Part shown: positions 10,792 through 20,781 of the stretch, piece by piece | Position numbering within the stretch: the first letter of the stretch is position 1 | Layout: the number at the start of each line of letters is the position of its first letter | The notes under the pieces: model-generated | Told to the model about the DNA's origin: nothing | Databases searched by the model: none | The model's input: only the letters and a program-made list of their open reading frames with translations | Source: Dechloromonas sp. HYN0024 | GTDB lineage: Bacteria > Pseudomonadota > Gammaproteobacteria > Burkholderiales > Rhodocyclaceae | Length of the DNA stretch: 64,000 bases | Assembly: GCF_003441615.1 (NCBI RefSeq) | Contig: NZ_CP031842.1 | Location: forward strand, 1,506,501 to 1,570,500 | Direction of reading: 5' to 3' | Made by a program: the position numbers and the translations under genes

Positions 10792-11142
10792 ATGAAATAT
10801 CAACGTGGCGTTGCCCTGGGCGGGCTGATGTTTTGGAGCGTTGTCATCATTCTGGCTGCCGTCCTGATCCTGAAGGTGGCACCCACCTTCATCGACTACC
10901 AGAAGGCGGTCAAGGACATCAAGGCAACTGCGGCCAAGGTTGGCCCGGAATCGACGGTGGCCGATGTGCGCAAGGCGTACGAAAAATTCGCCGAAATCGA
11001 TATGCTTGATCTTCCGTCCAGCCAACTCGATATTTCCAAGGATGGCGGCCGGATTGTCATCGAGTTTTCCTATGAAAAGCGTATACCCCTGTTCTGGAAC
11101 GTCAGCCTACTGATCGACTACAAGGGGTCGTCTGCGGGATAA
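10792..11142 (+). CDS. DUF4845 family single-pass membrane protein
   Basis: 116 residues with an N-terminal hydrophobic segment (about 10-28) and a soluble remainder. A gene of this kind is typically found between lepB and rnc in betaproteobacteria, annotated DUF4845. Short gaps on both sides indicate one transcript with lepB and rnc. No biochemical role is evident from the sequence. Confidence 0.8.
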   Translation: MKYQRGVALGGLMFWSVVIILAAVLILKVAPTFIDYQKAVKDIKATAAKVGPESTVADVRKAYEKFAEIDMLDLPSSQLDISKDGGRIVIEFSYEKRIPLFWNVSLLIDYKGSSAG

Positions 11143-11145
11143 GCA

Positions 11146-11814
11146 ATGACCGCATTGTCTGTCGCCCGACAACTTGGCCATACGTTTTCCGACCCGCTTC
11201 TCCTTCGGACCGCGCTGACCCATCGCAGCTTCGGTGTCCCGAACAATGAGCGCCTTGAGTTTCTCGGCGATGGCATTTTGGACTGCGCCATTGCCGCCGC
11301 CTTGTTCCATCGCTTTCCCGATCTGCCCGAGGGTGATCTGTCGCGCCTGCGGGCCAATCTGGTCAATCAGGAAGCACTCCACCAACTGGCGCTTGGCCTG
11401 AATATCGGCGACGCCCTGCGTCTGGGCGAAGGCGAACTGAAGAGCGGCGGGGCGCTGCGTCCATCGATCCTGGCCGATGCGCTGGAAGCACTATTCGGCG
11501 CCATTTATCTCGATGCTGGTTTTCTCGCTGCGCAGACGGTTATCGATAAGCTCTACGCCCCCCTGCTGGCCAAGTTGAAGCCTGGCGAGTTCCAGAAAGA
11601 TGCCAAGACGCGCCTGCAGGAGTGGCTGCAGGGGCGCAGGAAGCCGTTGCCCCGCTATGAACTGCTGGAAGCCACCGGCGCTGCACATGAGCAGCGCTTC
11701 GAGGTGGCTTGCCAGATCGAATCTCCGCCCCTGCGTACCATCGGTCAGGGCTCAAGCCGGCGTATTGCCGAACAGGTTGCTGCCGACAAGGCACTGAAAG
11801 AACTCACCGCATGA
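11146..11814 (+). CDS. rnc: ribonuclease III
   Basis: Endonuclease cleaving double-stranded RNA in rRNA and mRNA processing, 222 residues. The signature NERLEFLGDGILD carries the metal-binding acidic residues. A C-terminal dsRNA-binding domain (about 150-220) ends in a GSSRRIAEQVAADKAL helix. It overlaps era by 4 nt (ATGA). Confidence 0.97.
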   Translation: MTALSVARQLGHTFSDPLLLRTALTHRSFGVPNNERLEFLGDGILDCAIAAALFHRFPDLPEGDLSRLRANLVNQEALHQLALGLNIGDALRLGEGELKSGGALRPSILADALEALFGAIYLDAGFLAAQTVIDKLYAPLLAKLKPGEFQKDAKTRLQEWLQGRRKPLPRYELLEATGAAHEQRFEVACQIESPPLRTIGQGSSRRIAEQVAADKALKELTA

Positions 11815-12695
11815 AAAAATACCGTTCCGGTTACATCGCCATCGTCGGTCGTCCCAACGTCGGCAAATCGACTCTGCTCAACAAGCTGATTGGCGAAAAG
11901 ATCAGCATCGTTTCGCGCAAGGCCCAGACGACGCGTCACCGGATTACCGGCATCCTGACCAAGGATGATGCCCAGTTTGTTTTTGTCGATACCCCTGGTT
12001 TTCAGACCAAGTACTCGAATGCCCTGAACCGCGCGATGAATCGCGGCGTAACGCAAACCCTGAGCGATGTAGACGTTGTCATTTTCGTCGTCGAGGCCGG
12101 GCGCTACGATGCCAAGGACCAGGCTGTCGTTCGGCTGCTGCCGAAGGACCGGCCGGTCATTCTGGTCGTCAACAAGACTGATCTGCACAAGGACCGGGGC
12201 GCGTTGATGGCTTTCCTGGCAATGGTTGCCGCCGATCACGACTACGCCGCGATCATCCCGATCAGTGCCGCCAAGGGCCGGCAGACCGACGACCTGCTCA
12301 AGGAGGCCAGCAAGCATCTGCCGAACGAAGGCCTGATGTTCCCGGAAGACGACCTGACCGACAAGAGCGAGCGTTTTCTCGCCTCCGAATACATTCGCGA
12401 GAAGGTCTTTCGCCTGCTCGGCGACGAACTACCGTATGCGACGGCCGTCGAAATCGAGAAGTTTGAAACCGAAGGCGACCTGCGCCGTATTTTTGCAGCC
12501 ATCGTCGTCGATCGTGAAGGCCACAAGGCTATCGTTATCGGCAAGGGGGGTGAGCAGCTCAAGCGCATCGCCAGCGAAGCACGCCAGGATATGGAGCGCC
12601 TGTTCGATGGTAAGGTTTATCTTGAAATCTGGGTCAAGGTGAAGTCGGGCTGGAACGATGACGAGCGCCTGCTGAAGAGCCTCGGTTACGAATGA
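11811..12695 (+). CDS. era: GTPase Era
   Basis: Ribosome-assembly GTPase that binds 16S rRNA, 294 residues from ATG 11811, which overlaps the rnc stop. G1 is GRPNVGKST, DTPG (G3) is near residue 63 and NKTD (G4) near 120. The C-terminal KH domain contains GKGGEQLKRIA. It is part of the rnc-era-recO-pdxJ-acpS chain. Confidence 0.98.
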   Translation: MKKYRSGYIAIVGRPNVGKSTLLNKLIGEKISIVSRKAQTTRHRITGILTKDDAQFVFVDTPGFQTKYSNALNRAMNRGVTQTLSDVDVVIFVVEAGRYDAKDQAVVRLLPKDRPVILVVNKTDLHKDRGALMAFLAMVAADHDYAAIIPISAAKGRQTDDLLKEASKHLPNEGLMFPEDDLTDKSERFLASEYIREKVFRLLGDELPYATAVEIEKFETEGDLRRIFAAIVVDREGHKAIVIGKGGEQLKRIASEARQDMERLFDGKVYLEIWVKVKSGWNDDERLLKSLGYE

Positions 12696-13420
12696 ACCTG
12701 CGCAGCAAAGTCGACGGCCAGCCGGCTTACGTTCTGCACAGTTATCCCTTTCGGGAAACCAGCCTCATCGTCGAAGTGTTTTCCCGTGATTTTGGCCGCA
12801 TGGCGCTTCTGGCGCGCGGCGCCCGCCGGCCGCGCTCGGCCATCCGGGGGTTGCTCATGGCCTTTCAGCCGATCGAAATCGGCTGGGCCGGCAAGGGCGA
12901 AGTGCTGACCTTGATGAAAGCCGAATGGCAGGGCGGGCAGCCTTTGCTCGCCGGCCAAGCCCTGTTCTGCGGCTATTACCTCAACGAACTCCTGATGCAC
13001 CTGTTGCCGCGCGAAGATGCCCATGAGCGGTTGTTCGCCCACTATGCCCAGATGCTGTCCCGGCTGGCTGCCGACCCGACGGGCAAAGTCCGCGAGGCCG
13101 ATCTGCGTTGCTTTGAGAAAGCCCTCCTGCAGGAACTCGGCTACGGTCTGACCCTCAATCACGACAGTGCCGGCAAACCGATCCTGGCTGAAGCGTTTTA
13201 CACTTACCGCATGGAGCAGGGGCCGGTGCGACTTGAGCACGACGCGGCGGCGACCCAGGTGATCATTGGCAAGACCTTGCTCGATCTCGAGGCAGAGGAT
13301 TTTTCCGATCCACGTTCGCGCTTTGAAAGCAAGGCGCTGATGCGGACCTTGATGGCCTATTACCTGGCTGGAAAAGAACTGGAAACACGCAAGATATTCA
13401 AGGAGTTGCAAGAGCTATGA
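12692..13420 (+). CDS. recO: DNA repair protein RecO
   Basis: RecF-pathway mediator that helps load RecA on gapped DNA. It has 242 residues with an N-terminal OB-fold ([19 protein letters not shown]) and a helical C-terminal domain. It overlaps both neighbours by 4 nt, so it is translationally coupled within the era-recO-pdxJ operon. Confidence 0.96.
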   Translation: MNLRSKVDGQPAYVLHSYPFRETSLIVEVFSRDFGRMALLARGARRPRSAIRGLLMAFQPIEIGWAGKGEVLTLMKAEWQGGQPLLAGQALFCGYYLNELLMHLLPREDAHERLFAHYAQMLSRLAADPTGKVREADLRCFEKALLQELGYGLTLNHDSAGKPILAEAFYTYRMEQGPVRLEHDAAATQVIIGKTLLDLEAEDFSDPRSRFESKALMRTLMAYYLAGKELETRKIFKELQEL

Positions 13421-14172
13421 TCGAACTAGGCGTCAACATCGACCACGTGGCGACGATTCGCCAGGCCCGCCGGACGTACGAACCCGATCCCGTCTGGGGG
13501 GCTGTCGAAGCCCATCTCGGTGGGGCCGATGGCATTACCGTGCATTTGCGCGAAGACCGCCGCCACATTCAGGACGCCGATGTCCGGCGTTTGCGCGAAT
13601 CGACCCAAATCAAACTCAATCTCGAAATGGGCGCGACGGATGAAATGGTGGGTATCGCCTGTGACCTCAAGCCGGAAATGGCCATGCTGGTACCTGAGGG
13701 GCGTCATGAAGTGACGACCGAAGGCGGTCTCGATATCCTGGCGCAGGAAGCGCGGTTAAAGACCGTTATCGCGCGTCTGGCCGATGCCGGCATCGTGACC
13801 AGCGTCTTCATCGATGCCGAAGTCGCGCAAATCGAGGCGGCTGCACGGATTGGCGCCCGCGTATGTGAAATCCACACCGGGCCGTATGCCCATGCTTTTT
13901 ACGATAAAGGGCGTGATGCTGAAGCGCCCGCCGTGCTGGCTGAAATCGCCAAGATCCGTCAGGCCGGGCAGGCGGCTCGCCAACTCGGCATGCGCTTCAA
14001 CGCCGGGCATGCGCTGAATTACTACAATGTCCAGCCGATTGCCCGTCTGGCCGGTATTCGCGAGCTTCACATCGGCCACGCCATCATCAGTCGGGCTATT
14101 TTCGTTGGCCTGCGCGAGGCTGTTCGCGAGATGAAGGCCCTGATGCGCGAAACGGCGAATTCACCAGAATGA
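13417..14172 (+). CDS. pdxJ: pyridoxine 5'-phosphate synthase
   Basis: Condenses 1-deoxyxylulose 5-phosphate with aminoacetone phosphate in de novo vitamin B6 synthesis. 251 residues. Family motifs are [32 protein letters not shown] and [10 protein letters not shown]. It overlaps recO and acpS by 4 nt each. Confidence 0.98.
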   Translation: MIELGVNIDHVATIRQARRTYEPDPVWGAVEAHLGGADGITVHLREDRRHIQDADVRRLRESTQIKLNLEMGATDEMVGIACDLKPEMAMLVPEGRHEVTTEGGLDILAQEARLKTVIARLADAGIVTSVFIDAEVAQIEAAARIGARVCEIHTGPYAHAFYDKGRDAEAPAVLAEIAKIRQAGQAARQLGMRFNAGHALNYYNVQPIARLAGIRELHIGHAIISRAIFVGLREAVREMKALMRETANSPE

Positions 14173-14546
14173 TCTACGGCATTGGCACTGATATTGTCGC
14201 CGTTGCCCGCCTGCGTGGCATGTGGGAGCGCCATGGCGACAAAGCCCTGGAAAAACTGCTGACGCCGCAGGAAATCTCGGAGTTTTCACTGGTTGCCGAC
14301 AAAGGGCGTTTTCTGGCCAAGCGTTTTGCCGCCAAGGAGGCCTTCAGCAAGGCGCTCGGGACTGGCGTCCGGCCGCCGGCCACGCTGACGGCGCTCGAAG
14401 TTGGCCATGACTTGATGGGCAAGCCCTTTCTGGTCTTTCACGGCCCGTTGGCAGAACTGCTCGACAGCAAAAAACTGTCCGCCCATCTTTCGCTCAGCGA
14501 CGAAGCCGAATATGCCGTCGCCTATGTCATTCTGGAGCACGCATGA
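14169..14546 (+). CDS. acpS: holo-ACP synthase
   Basis: Attaches 4'-phosphopantetheine to apo-ACP, activating the acpP product. 125 residues with the family motifs [12 protein letters not shown] and [14 protein letters not shown], the latter holding metal-binding residues. It overlaps pdxJ and nagZ by 4 nt. Confidence 0.97.
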   Translation: MIYGIGTDIVAVARLRGMWERHGDKALEKLLTPQEISEFSLVADKGRFLAKRFAAKEAFSKALGTGVRPPATLTALEVGHDLMGKPFLVFHGPLAELLDSKKLSAHLSLSDEAEYAVAYVILEHA

Positions 14547-15562
14547 TGCATTTGCCGCTTGGCCCGCTGATGATCGACATTGCTGGTACCGAACTGACCC
14601 CCCTTGATCGGGAACGGCTCTGCCATCCGCTGGTTGGCGGGATCATCCTGTTTTCGCGCAACTATACCGATCCGGTGCAGTTGACGGCGCTGACCGCTGA
14701 AATTCACGCCCTGCGCACACCGGCGCTATTGATTGCCGTCGACCACGAAGGGGGCAGGGTACAACGCTTCCGTGAAGGATTTACCCGCCTGCCAGCGATG
14801 GCGAAGCTCGGCAAGTTGTGGGATGAGCAGCCTGAAGCCGCGCTTGCCGCTGCCCGCCAGGTTGGCTTTGTGCTGGCCGCGGAATTGCGTGCCCGTGGCG
14901 TCGATTACTCCTTTACGCCAGTTCTCGATCTCGACTACGGTCCGTCGCGGGTTATCGGTGACCGCGCCTTCCATCGCCTGCCGGCTGCCGTCATGGCACT
15001 TGCCGCCGCCCTCGGTGAAGGTCTGGGCAAGGCTGGTATGGGAAGCTGTGGCAAGCATTTTCCGGGACATGGCTACGTCATTCCCGACTCTCATCTTGAG
15101 TTGCCGGTCGATGATCGTCCCTTTGCAGAGATGCAGGAAGACATTGCGCCGTACCGCGTATTGCCACTGGACGGGGTCATGGCTGCCCACGTTATTTACA
15201 ACTGCATGGATTGTAATACTGCCGTATTTTCAAATAAATGGATAAATTATTTGAGAAATAACATTAAGTTCAACGGGGTGGTTTTTACCGATGATTTGTC
15301 GATGGCTGGGGCTGGCGTCGTGGGCGGCATGTTGAATCGTGTCGACATCGCCTATGCTGCCGGTTGCGACATGCTCCTTGTTTGCAATGCGCCGGAGGTG
15401 GTCGGTGAGGTGCTTGAAAAGTGGCGTCCGGATGTTGATCCGCTGCGCGGCAAACGGGTCGAGGCCCTGATTCCCAAGTACCCGGCCATGACCTGGGAGG
15501 CGCTTCAGGCCGATACCGACTATCAGGCTGCCCAAAAAACCATTGCCGAATTGACGGTCTGA
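14543..15562 (+). CDS. nagZ: beta-N-acetylhexosaminidase NagZ
   Basis: Family 3 glycoside hydrolase removing GlcNAc from cell-wall fragments during peptidoglycan recycling. 339 residues, with DHEGGRVQR and the signature KHFPGHG followed by DSHLELP; the catalytic Asp lies in VVFTDDLSM. It ends the long + strand operon starting around lepA. An inverted repeat follows the stop. Confidence 0.96.
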   Translation: MMHLPLGPLMIDIAGTELTPLDRERLCHPLVGGIILFSRNYTDPVQLTALTAEIHALRTPALLIAVDHEGGRVQRFREGFTRLPAMAKLGKLWDEQPEAALAAARQVGFVLAAELRARGVDYSFTPVLDLDYGPSRVIGDRAFHRLPAAVMALAAALGEGLGKAGMGSCGKHFPGHGYVIPDSHLELPVDDRPFAEMQEDIAPYRVLPLDGVMAAHVIYNCMDCNTAVFSNKWINYLRNNIKFNGVVFTDDLSMAGAGVVGGMLNRVDIAYAAGCDMLLVCNAPEVVGEVLEKWRPDVDPLRGKRVEALIPKYPAMTWEALQADTDYQAAQKTIAELTV

Positions 15563-15567
15563 AATGC

Positions 15568-15593
15568 ATTCGGGCAGCCGAAGCTGCCCGAAT
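15568..15593. terminator. hairpin between convergent nagZ and efp
   Basis: A perfect 10-bp stem, ATTCGGGCAG / CTGCCCGAAT, with the 6-nt loop CCGAAG sits between two genes that end toward each other. There is no clear U-tract, so a bidirectional terminator or 3'-end protector is likely but not certain. Confidence 0.6.
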
Positions 15594-15615
15594 CATTCAC
15601 TACAGAAGCCGCAGA

Positions 15616-16173
15616 TTACTTGACGCGGTTCTTGTATTCGTCGGTACGGGTGTCGATTTCGATCTTGTCGCCAATGCTGACGAAAGCCGGAACCGGCAGC
15701 TCGAATCCGGTAGCCAGCTTGGCCGGCTTCATGACCTTGCCCGAGGTGTCGCCCTTGACGGCCGGTTCGGTGTAGATCACTTCGCGCACGACGCTGTTCG
15801 GCAGTTCGACCGAAATAGCCTTGCCGTTGTAGAAGACGACTTCACAAGCCAGACCATCTTCAAGGTACTTCAGTGCATCGACCATGTTTTCGGCTTCGAC
15901 TTCGAACTGCTCGTAGTCGGCGTCCATGAAGACATACATCGGATCGGCGAAGTAGGAGTAGGTCACTTCCTTCTTGTCGAGGATGACTTGTTCGAACTTG
16001 TCGTCAGCCTTGTAGACGGCTTCGGAAGCAGCGCCAGTCAGCAGGTTCTTGAGTTTCATTTTGACAACAGCGGCGTTACGGCCGGACTTGTTGTATTCGC
16101 TCTTCTGAACGACGAGCGGGTCGGCACCGACCATGATGACGTTGCCGGAGCGGAGTTCCATTGCGGTTTTCAT
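15616..16173 (-). CDS. efp: elongation factor P (Arg32 type)
   Basis: Rescues ribosomes stalled at polyproline. 185 residues. The modified loop reads NKSGRNAAV, with Arg at residue 32 where many bacteria have Lys34. Arg32 EF-P is rhamnosylated by EarP, and an earP gene lies immediately upstream on the same strand. Downstream is the hairpin at 15568-15593. Confidence 0.97.
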   Translation of the reverse strand: MKTAMELRSGNVIMVGADPLVVQKSEYNKSGRNAAVVKMKLKNLLTGAASEAVYKADDKFEQVILDKKEVTYSYFADPMYVFMDADYEQFEVEAENMVDALKYLEDGLACEVVFYNGKAISVELPNSVVREVIYTEPAVKGDTSGKVMKPAKLATGFELPVPAFVSIGDKIEIDTRTDEYKNRVK

Positions 16174-16211
16174 TCGGGATTCTCTAAGGTCAGAAAAGGT
16201 ATAACCATCAA

Positions 16212-17294
16212 TTATACCTTGGTGGCACAGAAGTTGACGAGTGCCTTGGCCAAGTCGGGGCGACTCGCCAGTTTGTCGGCCCAGTGCCGGTTATGGTCGG
16301 CGATGGCCGGTCGATTGGCAAGGAATTCCAGCCAGGCAGCGGCGATGTCGCCGCCAATGTTCCACGCCACAAACAACCGGCGCAGGGTTCTTTTCGTCAG
16401 CTCGTCCAGTCCTTCGCCGTAGCTCTGGAGAAAAGCCTCCAGCTTGATCAGGTGAGCCCCATCATCCTGCCGGTAAACCTGCCAGACGAAAGGTTTGCCG
16501 GCCCACTGGGCGCGTACGAAGGAGTCCTCGCCACGGACGAAATTGATGTCGCAGCGCCACAGCAAACGATCAAAATCGTCCACCGGCAAGAAGGGCATGG
16601 GCTGGACCAGTACCTTGCCAAGCTGCCACGGGCCGTCGCCCCCCAGGTGCGCCTTTACAGCAGCCAGCGGCTGACCCGGCGCGACATGGCAGATGACTGG
16701 TAGCGGGGTGCTGCCGAATGCGTCGAGCAAAGCGCCAACCGGGGCTGTGTCGTAGCAAAACAGGCAGACTTCGACCAACGCGCTGGCCGGTGTGGCCGCG
16801 ATATGGTGGTCACGCTCGGCAAACAAGCCGTTTTCACGCAACAATCCGCCGGTTTTCGCCGAAAAACCGGGGAAAAAGAAATATTTGACCAAGGGGAGGG
16901 TCGGGTGGGGCGAGGCCATGGTGTGGCAATCTTCCGCCCAGGATTCTGCACTCAGGTATTCGAGATTGATCCAGCACGGCTTTTTCTCGGCATGGCTCAT
17001 CGCCGCCAGGTAGCTATCCGGCAATTCGCAGGCAAAGGCCTCGATCACCACATCGGCTGTGCGGTGGATCTCGATGTCGTCGACCCAGTGATGGATTTCA
17101 ACGCCCTGATATGACTGTATGGCTTGCGTCGGGTCGATGCTTGGGCACAGCGGCTGCAGGCTGTCCGGTTCATCAACCCACAAACGCACGACGCGGCCGT
17201 GCTCGGCCGCCAGTTGCCTGGCCAGGCGCCAGCAAACGCCGATATCACCGAAATTGTCGATGACCCGGCAAAAGATGTCCCAATGAAGCTGCAT
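16212..17294 (-). CDS. earP: EF-P arginine rhamnosyltransferase EarP
   Basis: GT-B inverting glycosyltransferase that adds rhamnose from dTDP-rhamnose to Arg32 of EF-P. 360 residues from ATG 17294, with the N-terminal [20 protein letters not shown] typical of EarP and the conserved [16 protein letters not shown] segment near residue 270. An in-frame ATG at 17303 is also possible. The open frame continues upstream to 18143 only as antisense of the glycosylase gene. It is an operon with efp (38-nt gap). Confidence 0.95.
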   Translation of the reverse strand: MQLHWDIFCRVIDNFGDIGVCWRLARQLAAEHGRVVRLWVDEPDSLQPLCPSIDPTQAIQSYQGVEIHHWVDDIEIHRTADVVIEAFACELPDSYLAAMSHAEKKPCWINLEYLSAESWAEDCHTMASPHPTLPLVKYFFFPGFSAKTGGLLRENGLFAERDHHIAATPASALVEVCLFCYDTAPVGALLDAFGSTPLPVICHVAPGQPLAAVKAHLGGDGPWQLGKVLVQPMPFLPVDDFDRLLWRCDINFVRGEDSFVRAQWAGKPFVWQVYRQDDGAHLIKLEAFLQSYGEGLDELTKRTLRRLFVAWNIGGDIAAAWLEFLANRPAIADHNRHWADKLASRPDLAKALVNFCATKV

Positions 17295-17318
17295 GGCCGC
17301 CATGCTAACATCCCCGCC

Positions 17319-17966
17319 ATGTCGATATTCCAAGATCCCACCGGCTGCGTCGCCTGTCCGCGCCTGGCCGAACACCTTGCCCACATTCGTCAGCGTGACC
17401 CTGATTGGCACGCTCTGCCGGTTCCTGCCTTTGGTTCGCTTGATGCCGAACTGCTCGTGGTCGGCCTTGGCCCCGGCGAAAAAGGGGCCAACCGAACCGG
17501 TCGCCCGTTCACTGGTGACGTGGCCGGTGAACTGCTCTATCCCGCCTTGCACCGCTTTGGCTTTGCCAGCGCAGCGGAGCCGCTGGGCGCTGATCAGTGG
17601 GCCAATCCGGCCATGCAATTGAGTAATTGCCGTATCACCAATGCCGTGCGCTGCCTGCCCCCGGCCAACAAGCCGACGACGGCCGAAATTCGTCAGTGTA
17701 ACGGTCATTTGAAGGCCGAACTGGCGGCCATGCCGAAACTCAAGGTCATCGTCGCCCTGGGAGCCATCGCCCACCAGGCATTGCTCTGGGCCTACGGGAT
17801 CAAACCCAAGGCGTTCACCTTCGGGCACAACGTCCGGCATGCCCTTCCGGATGGGCGAATTCTCGTCGACAGCTATCATTGCAGCGGCTACAACTGGCGC
17901 ACCGGCAGGCTTTCCCGCGAAAGCTTCGAGGCCGTTTTCGCCGGGGTCAAATCCGATCTGGCCTGA
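17319..17966 (+). CDS. family 5 (UdgB-type) uracil-DNA glycosylase
   Basis: 215 residues from ATG 17319, divergent from earP with about 24 nt between the starts. It has four cysteines of the Fe-S type (including CVACPRL and VRCLPP), the active-site segment GLGPGEKGANRTGRPFTGD and the C-terminal segment YHCSGYNWRTGRL. These match UDG family 5, which removes uracil and other deaminated bases. The extended frame from 17124 overlaps earP and is not the start. Confidence 0.9.
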   Translation: MSIFQDPTGCVACPRLAEHLAHIRQRDPDWHALPVPAFGSLDAELLVVGLGPGEKGANRTGRPFTGDVAGELLYPALHRFGFASAAEPLGADQWANPAMQLSNCRITNAVRCLPPANKPTTAEIRQCNGHLKAELAAMPKLKVIVALGAIAHQALLWAYGIKPKAFTFGHNVRHALPDGRILVDSYHCSGYNWRTGRLSRESFEAVFAGVKSDLA

Positions 17967-17975
17967 GCCTGTTCG

Positions 17976-19787
17976 ATGAGTTTTGATGCCAAGGCCTTCC
18001 TGGCCACGCTGACTGAACTGCCTGGCGTTTATCGCATGCTCGATGCCAGCGCTGCGGTTCTTTATGTCGGCAAGGCGAAAAATCTTAAAAAACGGGTTGC
18101 CTCGTATTTTCGGGAAAATGTATCCAGCCCGCGCATCGCCCATATGGTCAGTCAGATCGCGGCCATCGAAACCACCGCGACGCGGACCGAGGCGGAAGCC
18201 CTGTTGCTCGAAAACAACCTCATCAAGTCGCTGGCACCGCGCTACAACATTCTTTTTCGTGACGACAAGTCTTATCCCTATATCGTCCTGACCCGAGGGG
18301 AGTTTCCCCGGCTCGGTTTCTTTCGCGGCAATCCGGATCGCAAGGCTGATTATTTCGGGCCTTATCCCTCAAGCTGGGCGGTGCGCGACAGCATCCACCT
18401 GATGCAGAAAATGTTCCGCCTGCGGACCTGCGAAGAGTCGGTTTTTTCAAACCGTTCACGGCCTTGCCTGCTCTATCAGATCAAACGTTGCAGCGGACCC
18501 TGCGTCGGGTTGATCCCGCCCGAAGACTACGCCACCGATGTTCAGTTGGCCTCGATGTTCCTTCTCGGCAAGCAGCAGGAGGTCTCAAAACGTCTTAATC
18601 AGGCCATGGAAGCTGCCTCGGCGCGTCTCGCCTATGAGCAGGCGGCGGTCTATCGTGATCTGATCCAGTCCTTGCGTCAGGTCCAGGAAAAGCAGTTCGT
18701 ATTCAGTAGCAAGGGCGAAGACATGGACATCCTTGTCGCCGAGAAGGAGGCCGGTCAATTGTGCGTCAATCTGGCGATGGTCCGGGGTGGCAGGCACTTG
18801 GGTGACCGACCATTCTTTCCGGTGCATGCCGGGGAGTCCGAGCCAGCTGATGCCTGCGCCGCCTTCATTCGCCAGCACTATGCCGTTCATCCGGCGCCAT
18901 CGCGCCTGCTGGTTCACCCGATGCCGGCCGAAGATGAGCCTGGGGAGACCGAGGCGGTGTTGGCCGAGTTGGCCGGACGTCCGGTTCCCGTCTTGTCAGC
19001 GCGCAGCCTGTCGCACAGGGCCTGGGTCGACATGGCGAGGCAAAATGCCCGTCTGGCCCTGCTCGCACGCAGCCAGGCGACAGCGCAGCAGGAAAAGCGC
19101 CTGTCGGCGCTGCAGGAAGCACTGCAACTGGCTGAGCCCGTCGTCCGTATCGAATGCTTCGATATCAGTCACACCATGGGCGAAGCCACTGTTGCCTCGT
19201 GCGTCGTTTACCACGAGAACCGCATGAAAAACGCTGACTACCGGCGTTTCAATATCCGCGATATCACCCCCGGCGACGACTATGCAGCCATGCGTCAGGC
19301 GGTCAGTCGCCGTTATGACGGCGTTGCGGCGGGCGAGGGCACGGCACCCGACCTGATCCTCATCGATGGCGGCAAAGGGCAGGTCGCTTCTGCCTTCGCC
19401 GCGCTGGCTGATCTGGGCCTCGCGCATTTGCCGATGATCGGTGTGGCCAAGGGGGAAGGGCGCAAGCCCGGTCTCGAGTCACTGATCTTTCCGGATGGCC
19501 GGGAGCCTCTGCAGCTACCGGCCGAACATCCGGCCCTGCACCTGATTCAGGAAATACGCGACGAAGCGCATCGTTTCGCCATTACCGGCCATCGTGCCCG
19601 CCGCGGCAAGGCGCGCAAGACCTCAACCCTGGAAAGCCTGCCCGGCATAGGCGCGGCCCGCCGGAAGGCGCTGGTTGCCCAATTTGGCGGCCTGCCGGGT
19701 GTCCTCGCCGCCAGTCCCGAGCAACTGTCGGAAGTGCCCGGCATCAGTCGGGATATGGCCGAAAAGATATATTCCGCATTACACTGA
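17976..19787 (+). CDS. uvrC: excinuclease ABC subunit C
   Basis: Makes the dual incisions in nucleotide excision repair. 603 residues. The N-terminal GIY-YIG nuclease is PGVYRMLDASAAVLYVGKAK; a UVR motif lies near residues 205-240, the RNase H-like C-terminal nuclease contains ECFDISHTMGE and DLILIDGGKGQ, and helix-hairpin-helix motifs (LESLPGIGAARRKAL) close the protein. Confidence 0.98.
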   Translation: MSFDAKAFLATLTELPGVYRMLDASAAVLYVGKAKNLKKRVASYFRENVSSPRIAHMVSQIAAIETTATRTEAEALLLENNLIKSLAPRYNILFRDDKSYPYIVLTRGEFPRLGFFRGNPDRKADYFGPYPSSWAVRDSIHLMQKMFRLRTCEESVFSNRSRPCLLYQIKRCSGPCVGLIPPEDYATDVQLASMFLLGKQQEVSKRLNQAMEAASARLAYEQAAVYRDLIQSLRQVQEKQFVFSSKGEDMDILVAEKEAGQLCVNLAMVRGGRHLGDRPFFPVHAGESEPADACAAFIRQHYAVHPAPSRLLVHPMPAEDEPGETEAVLAELAGRPVPVLSARSLSHRAWVDMARQNARLALLARSQATAQQEKRLSALQEALQLAEPVVRIECFDISHTMGEATVASCVVYHENRMKNADYRRFNIRDITPGDDYAAMRQAVSRRYDGVAAGEGTAPDLILIDGGKGQVASAFAALADLGLAHLPMIGVAKGEGRKPGLESLIFPDGREPLQLPAEHPALHLIQEIRDEAHRFAITGHRARRGKARKTSTLESLPGIGAARRKALVAQFGGLPGVLAASPEQLSEVPGISRDMAEKIYSALH

Positions 19788-19790
19788 ACC

Positions 19791-20369
19791 ATGCCCTTCA
19801 ATCTGCCCATCCTGCTCACCTGGCTTCGTATCGTCGCGATACCGCTGCTCATCACCGTTTACTACCTGCCTGCGGACTGGGCGACAGCCCAGGAACGCGA
19901 CCTCGCCGCGACCTCGATTTTCGTGGCCGCTGCGCTCACCGACTGGGCTGACGGCTATCTGGCCCGAAAGCTCAACCAGACTTCGGCCTTTGGTGCCTTT
20001 CTCGACCCGGTGGCCGACAAACTGATGGTCGCCGCGGCGTTGATCGTTCTCGTCGAACTGGGCCGCACTGATGCGGTCGTCGCGACCATCATCATCGGTC
20101 GCGAAATCACCATTTCGGCTTTACGCGAATGGATGGCCAAGATTGGCGCAGCCAAAAGTGTTGCCGTCTCGATGATCGGCAAGATCAAGACAGCCGCTCA
20201 GATGCTCGCCATTCCCATCCTTCTTTACTATCAGCCACTGTTTGGGTTCGACATGCGAACCTTCGGTAACTGGTTGATCTGGATAGCAGCCTTGCTCACG
20301 CTGTGGTCGATGGGCTATTACCTGCGCATGGCCTCGCCAGAAATAGCCAAACGGGCTGCAGAAAAATAG
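19791..20369 (+). CDS. pgsA: CDP-diacylglycerol-glycerol-3-phosphate phosphatidyltransferase
   Basis: Membrane enzyme making phosphatidylglycerophosphate. 192 residues with several transmembrane helices and the CDP-alcohol transferase motif DWADGYLARKLNQTSAFGAF followed by LDPVADK. It lies 3 nt after uvrC; uvrC-pgsA-tRNA-Gly is a common proteobacterial order. Confidence 0.97.
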   Translation: MPFNLPILLTWLRIVAIPLLITVYYLPADWATAQERDLAATSIFVAAALTDWADGYLARKLNQTSAFGAFLDPVADKLMVAAALIVLVELGRTDAVVATIIIGREITISALREWMAKIGAAKSVAVSMIGKIKTAAQMLAIPILLYYQPLFGFDMRTFGNWLIWIAALLTLWSMGYYLRMASPEIAKRAAEK

Positions 20370-20379
20370 ACGGAGAATG

Positions 20380-20407
20380 TTGACAAATCCCTTGTGTCGC
20401 CTATAAT
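20380..20407 (+). promoter_or_regulatory. consensus sigma-70 promoter for tRNA cluster
   Basis: TTGACA at 20380-20385 and TATAAT at 20402-20407 are separated by 16 nt and end 16 nt before the first tRNA. Both hexamers are perfect consensus. Confidence 0.85.
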
Positions 20408-20423
20408 GCGCGCTCTGTTTCAC

Positions 20424-20499
20424 GCGGCAGTAGCTCAGTTGGTAGAGCGATACCTTGCCAAGGTATAGGTCGAGAGTTCGAGACTCTTCTGCCGCTCCA
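20424..20499 (+). tRNA. tRNA-Gly (GCC)
   Basis: 76-nt cloverleaf with encoded CCA. The acceptor stem GCGGCAG pairs with CTGCCGC, the D-loop TAGCTCAGTTGGTAGAGC is standard, and the anticodon loop TTGCCAA gives GCC. It is identical to the copy at 20634. Confidence 0.97.
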
Positions 20500-20553
20500 G
20501 AATTCAGGGTAAAGCCTCCTGGCTTTATTCAGGTTGTTAAAGATGTTCGGTTA

Positions 20554-20627
20554 GGCGCGATAGCAAAGCGGTTATGCACCGGATTGCAAATCCGTGTAGG
20601 TCGGTTCGACTCCGGCTCGCGCCTCCA
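20554..20627 (+). tRNA. tRNA-Cys (GCA)
   Basis: 74-nt cloverleaf with encoded CCA. Acceptor stem GGCGCGA / TCGCGCC; the anticodon loop ATTGCAAAT gives GCA. It lies between the two tRNA-Gly copies in one probable transcript. Confidence 0.96.
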
Positions 20628-20633
20628 GGTTTT

Positions 20634-20709
20634 GCGGCAGTAGCTCAGTTGGTAGAGCGATACCTTGCCAAGGTATAGGTCGAGAGTTCGAGACTCTTCT
20701 GCCGCTCCA
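20634..20709 (+). tRNA. tRNA-Gly (GCC), second copy
   Basis: Exact duplicate of the tRNA-Gly at 20424-20499, 6 nt after tRNA-Cys. It is followed by a strong intrinsic terminator. Confidence 0.97.
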
Positions 20710-20719
20710 AAATGAAAAA

Positions 20720-20748
20720 GGGAAAGCGCTGGTCGCTTTCCCTTTTTT
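20720..20748 (+). terminator. intrinsic terminator after tRNA-Gly/Cys/Gly
   Basis: Stem GGGAAAGCG / CGCTTTCCC with a short loop, followed by TTTTTT. It ends the tRNA transcript. Confidence 0.85.
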
Positions 20749-20781
20749 CATATCGGGCGCCGATATAATGAATGTCCCCCA

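Noticed and set aside
17295..18143. N-terminal extension of earP
   Set aside because: The extension is antisense to the uracil-DNA glycosylase; EarP homologs begin at the DIFCRV region.
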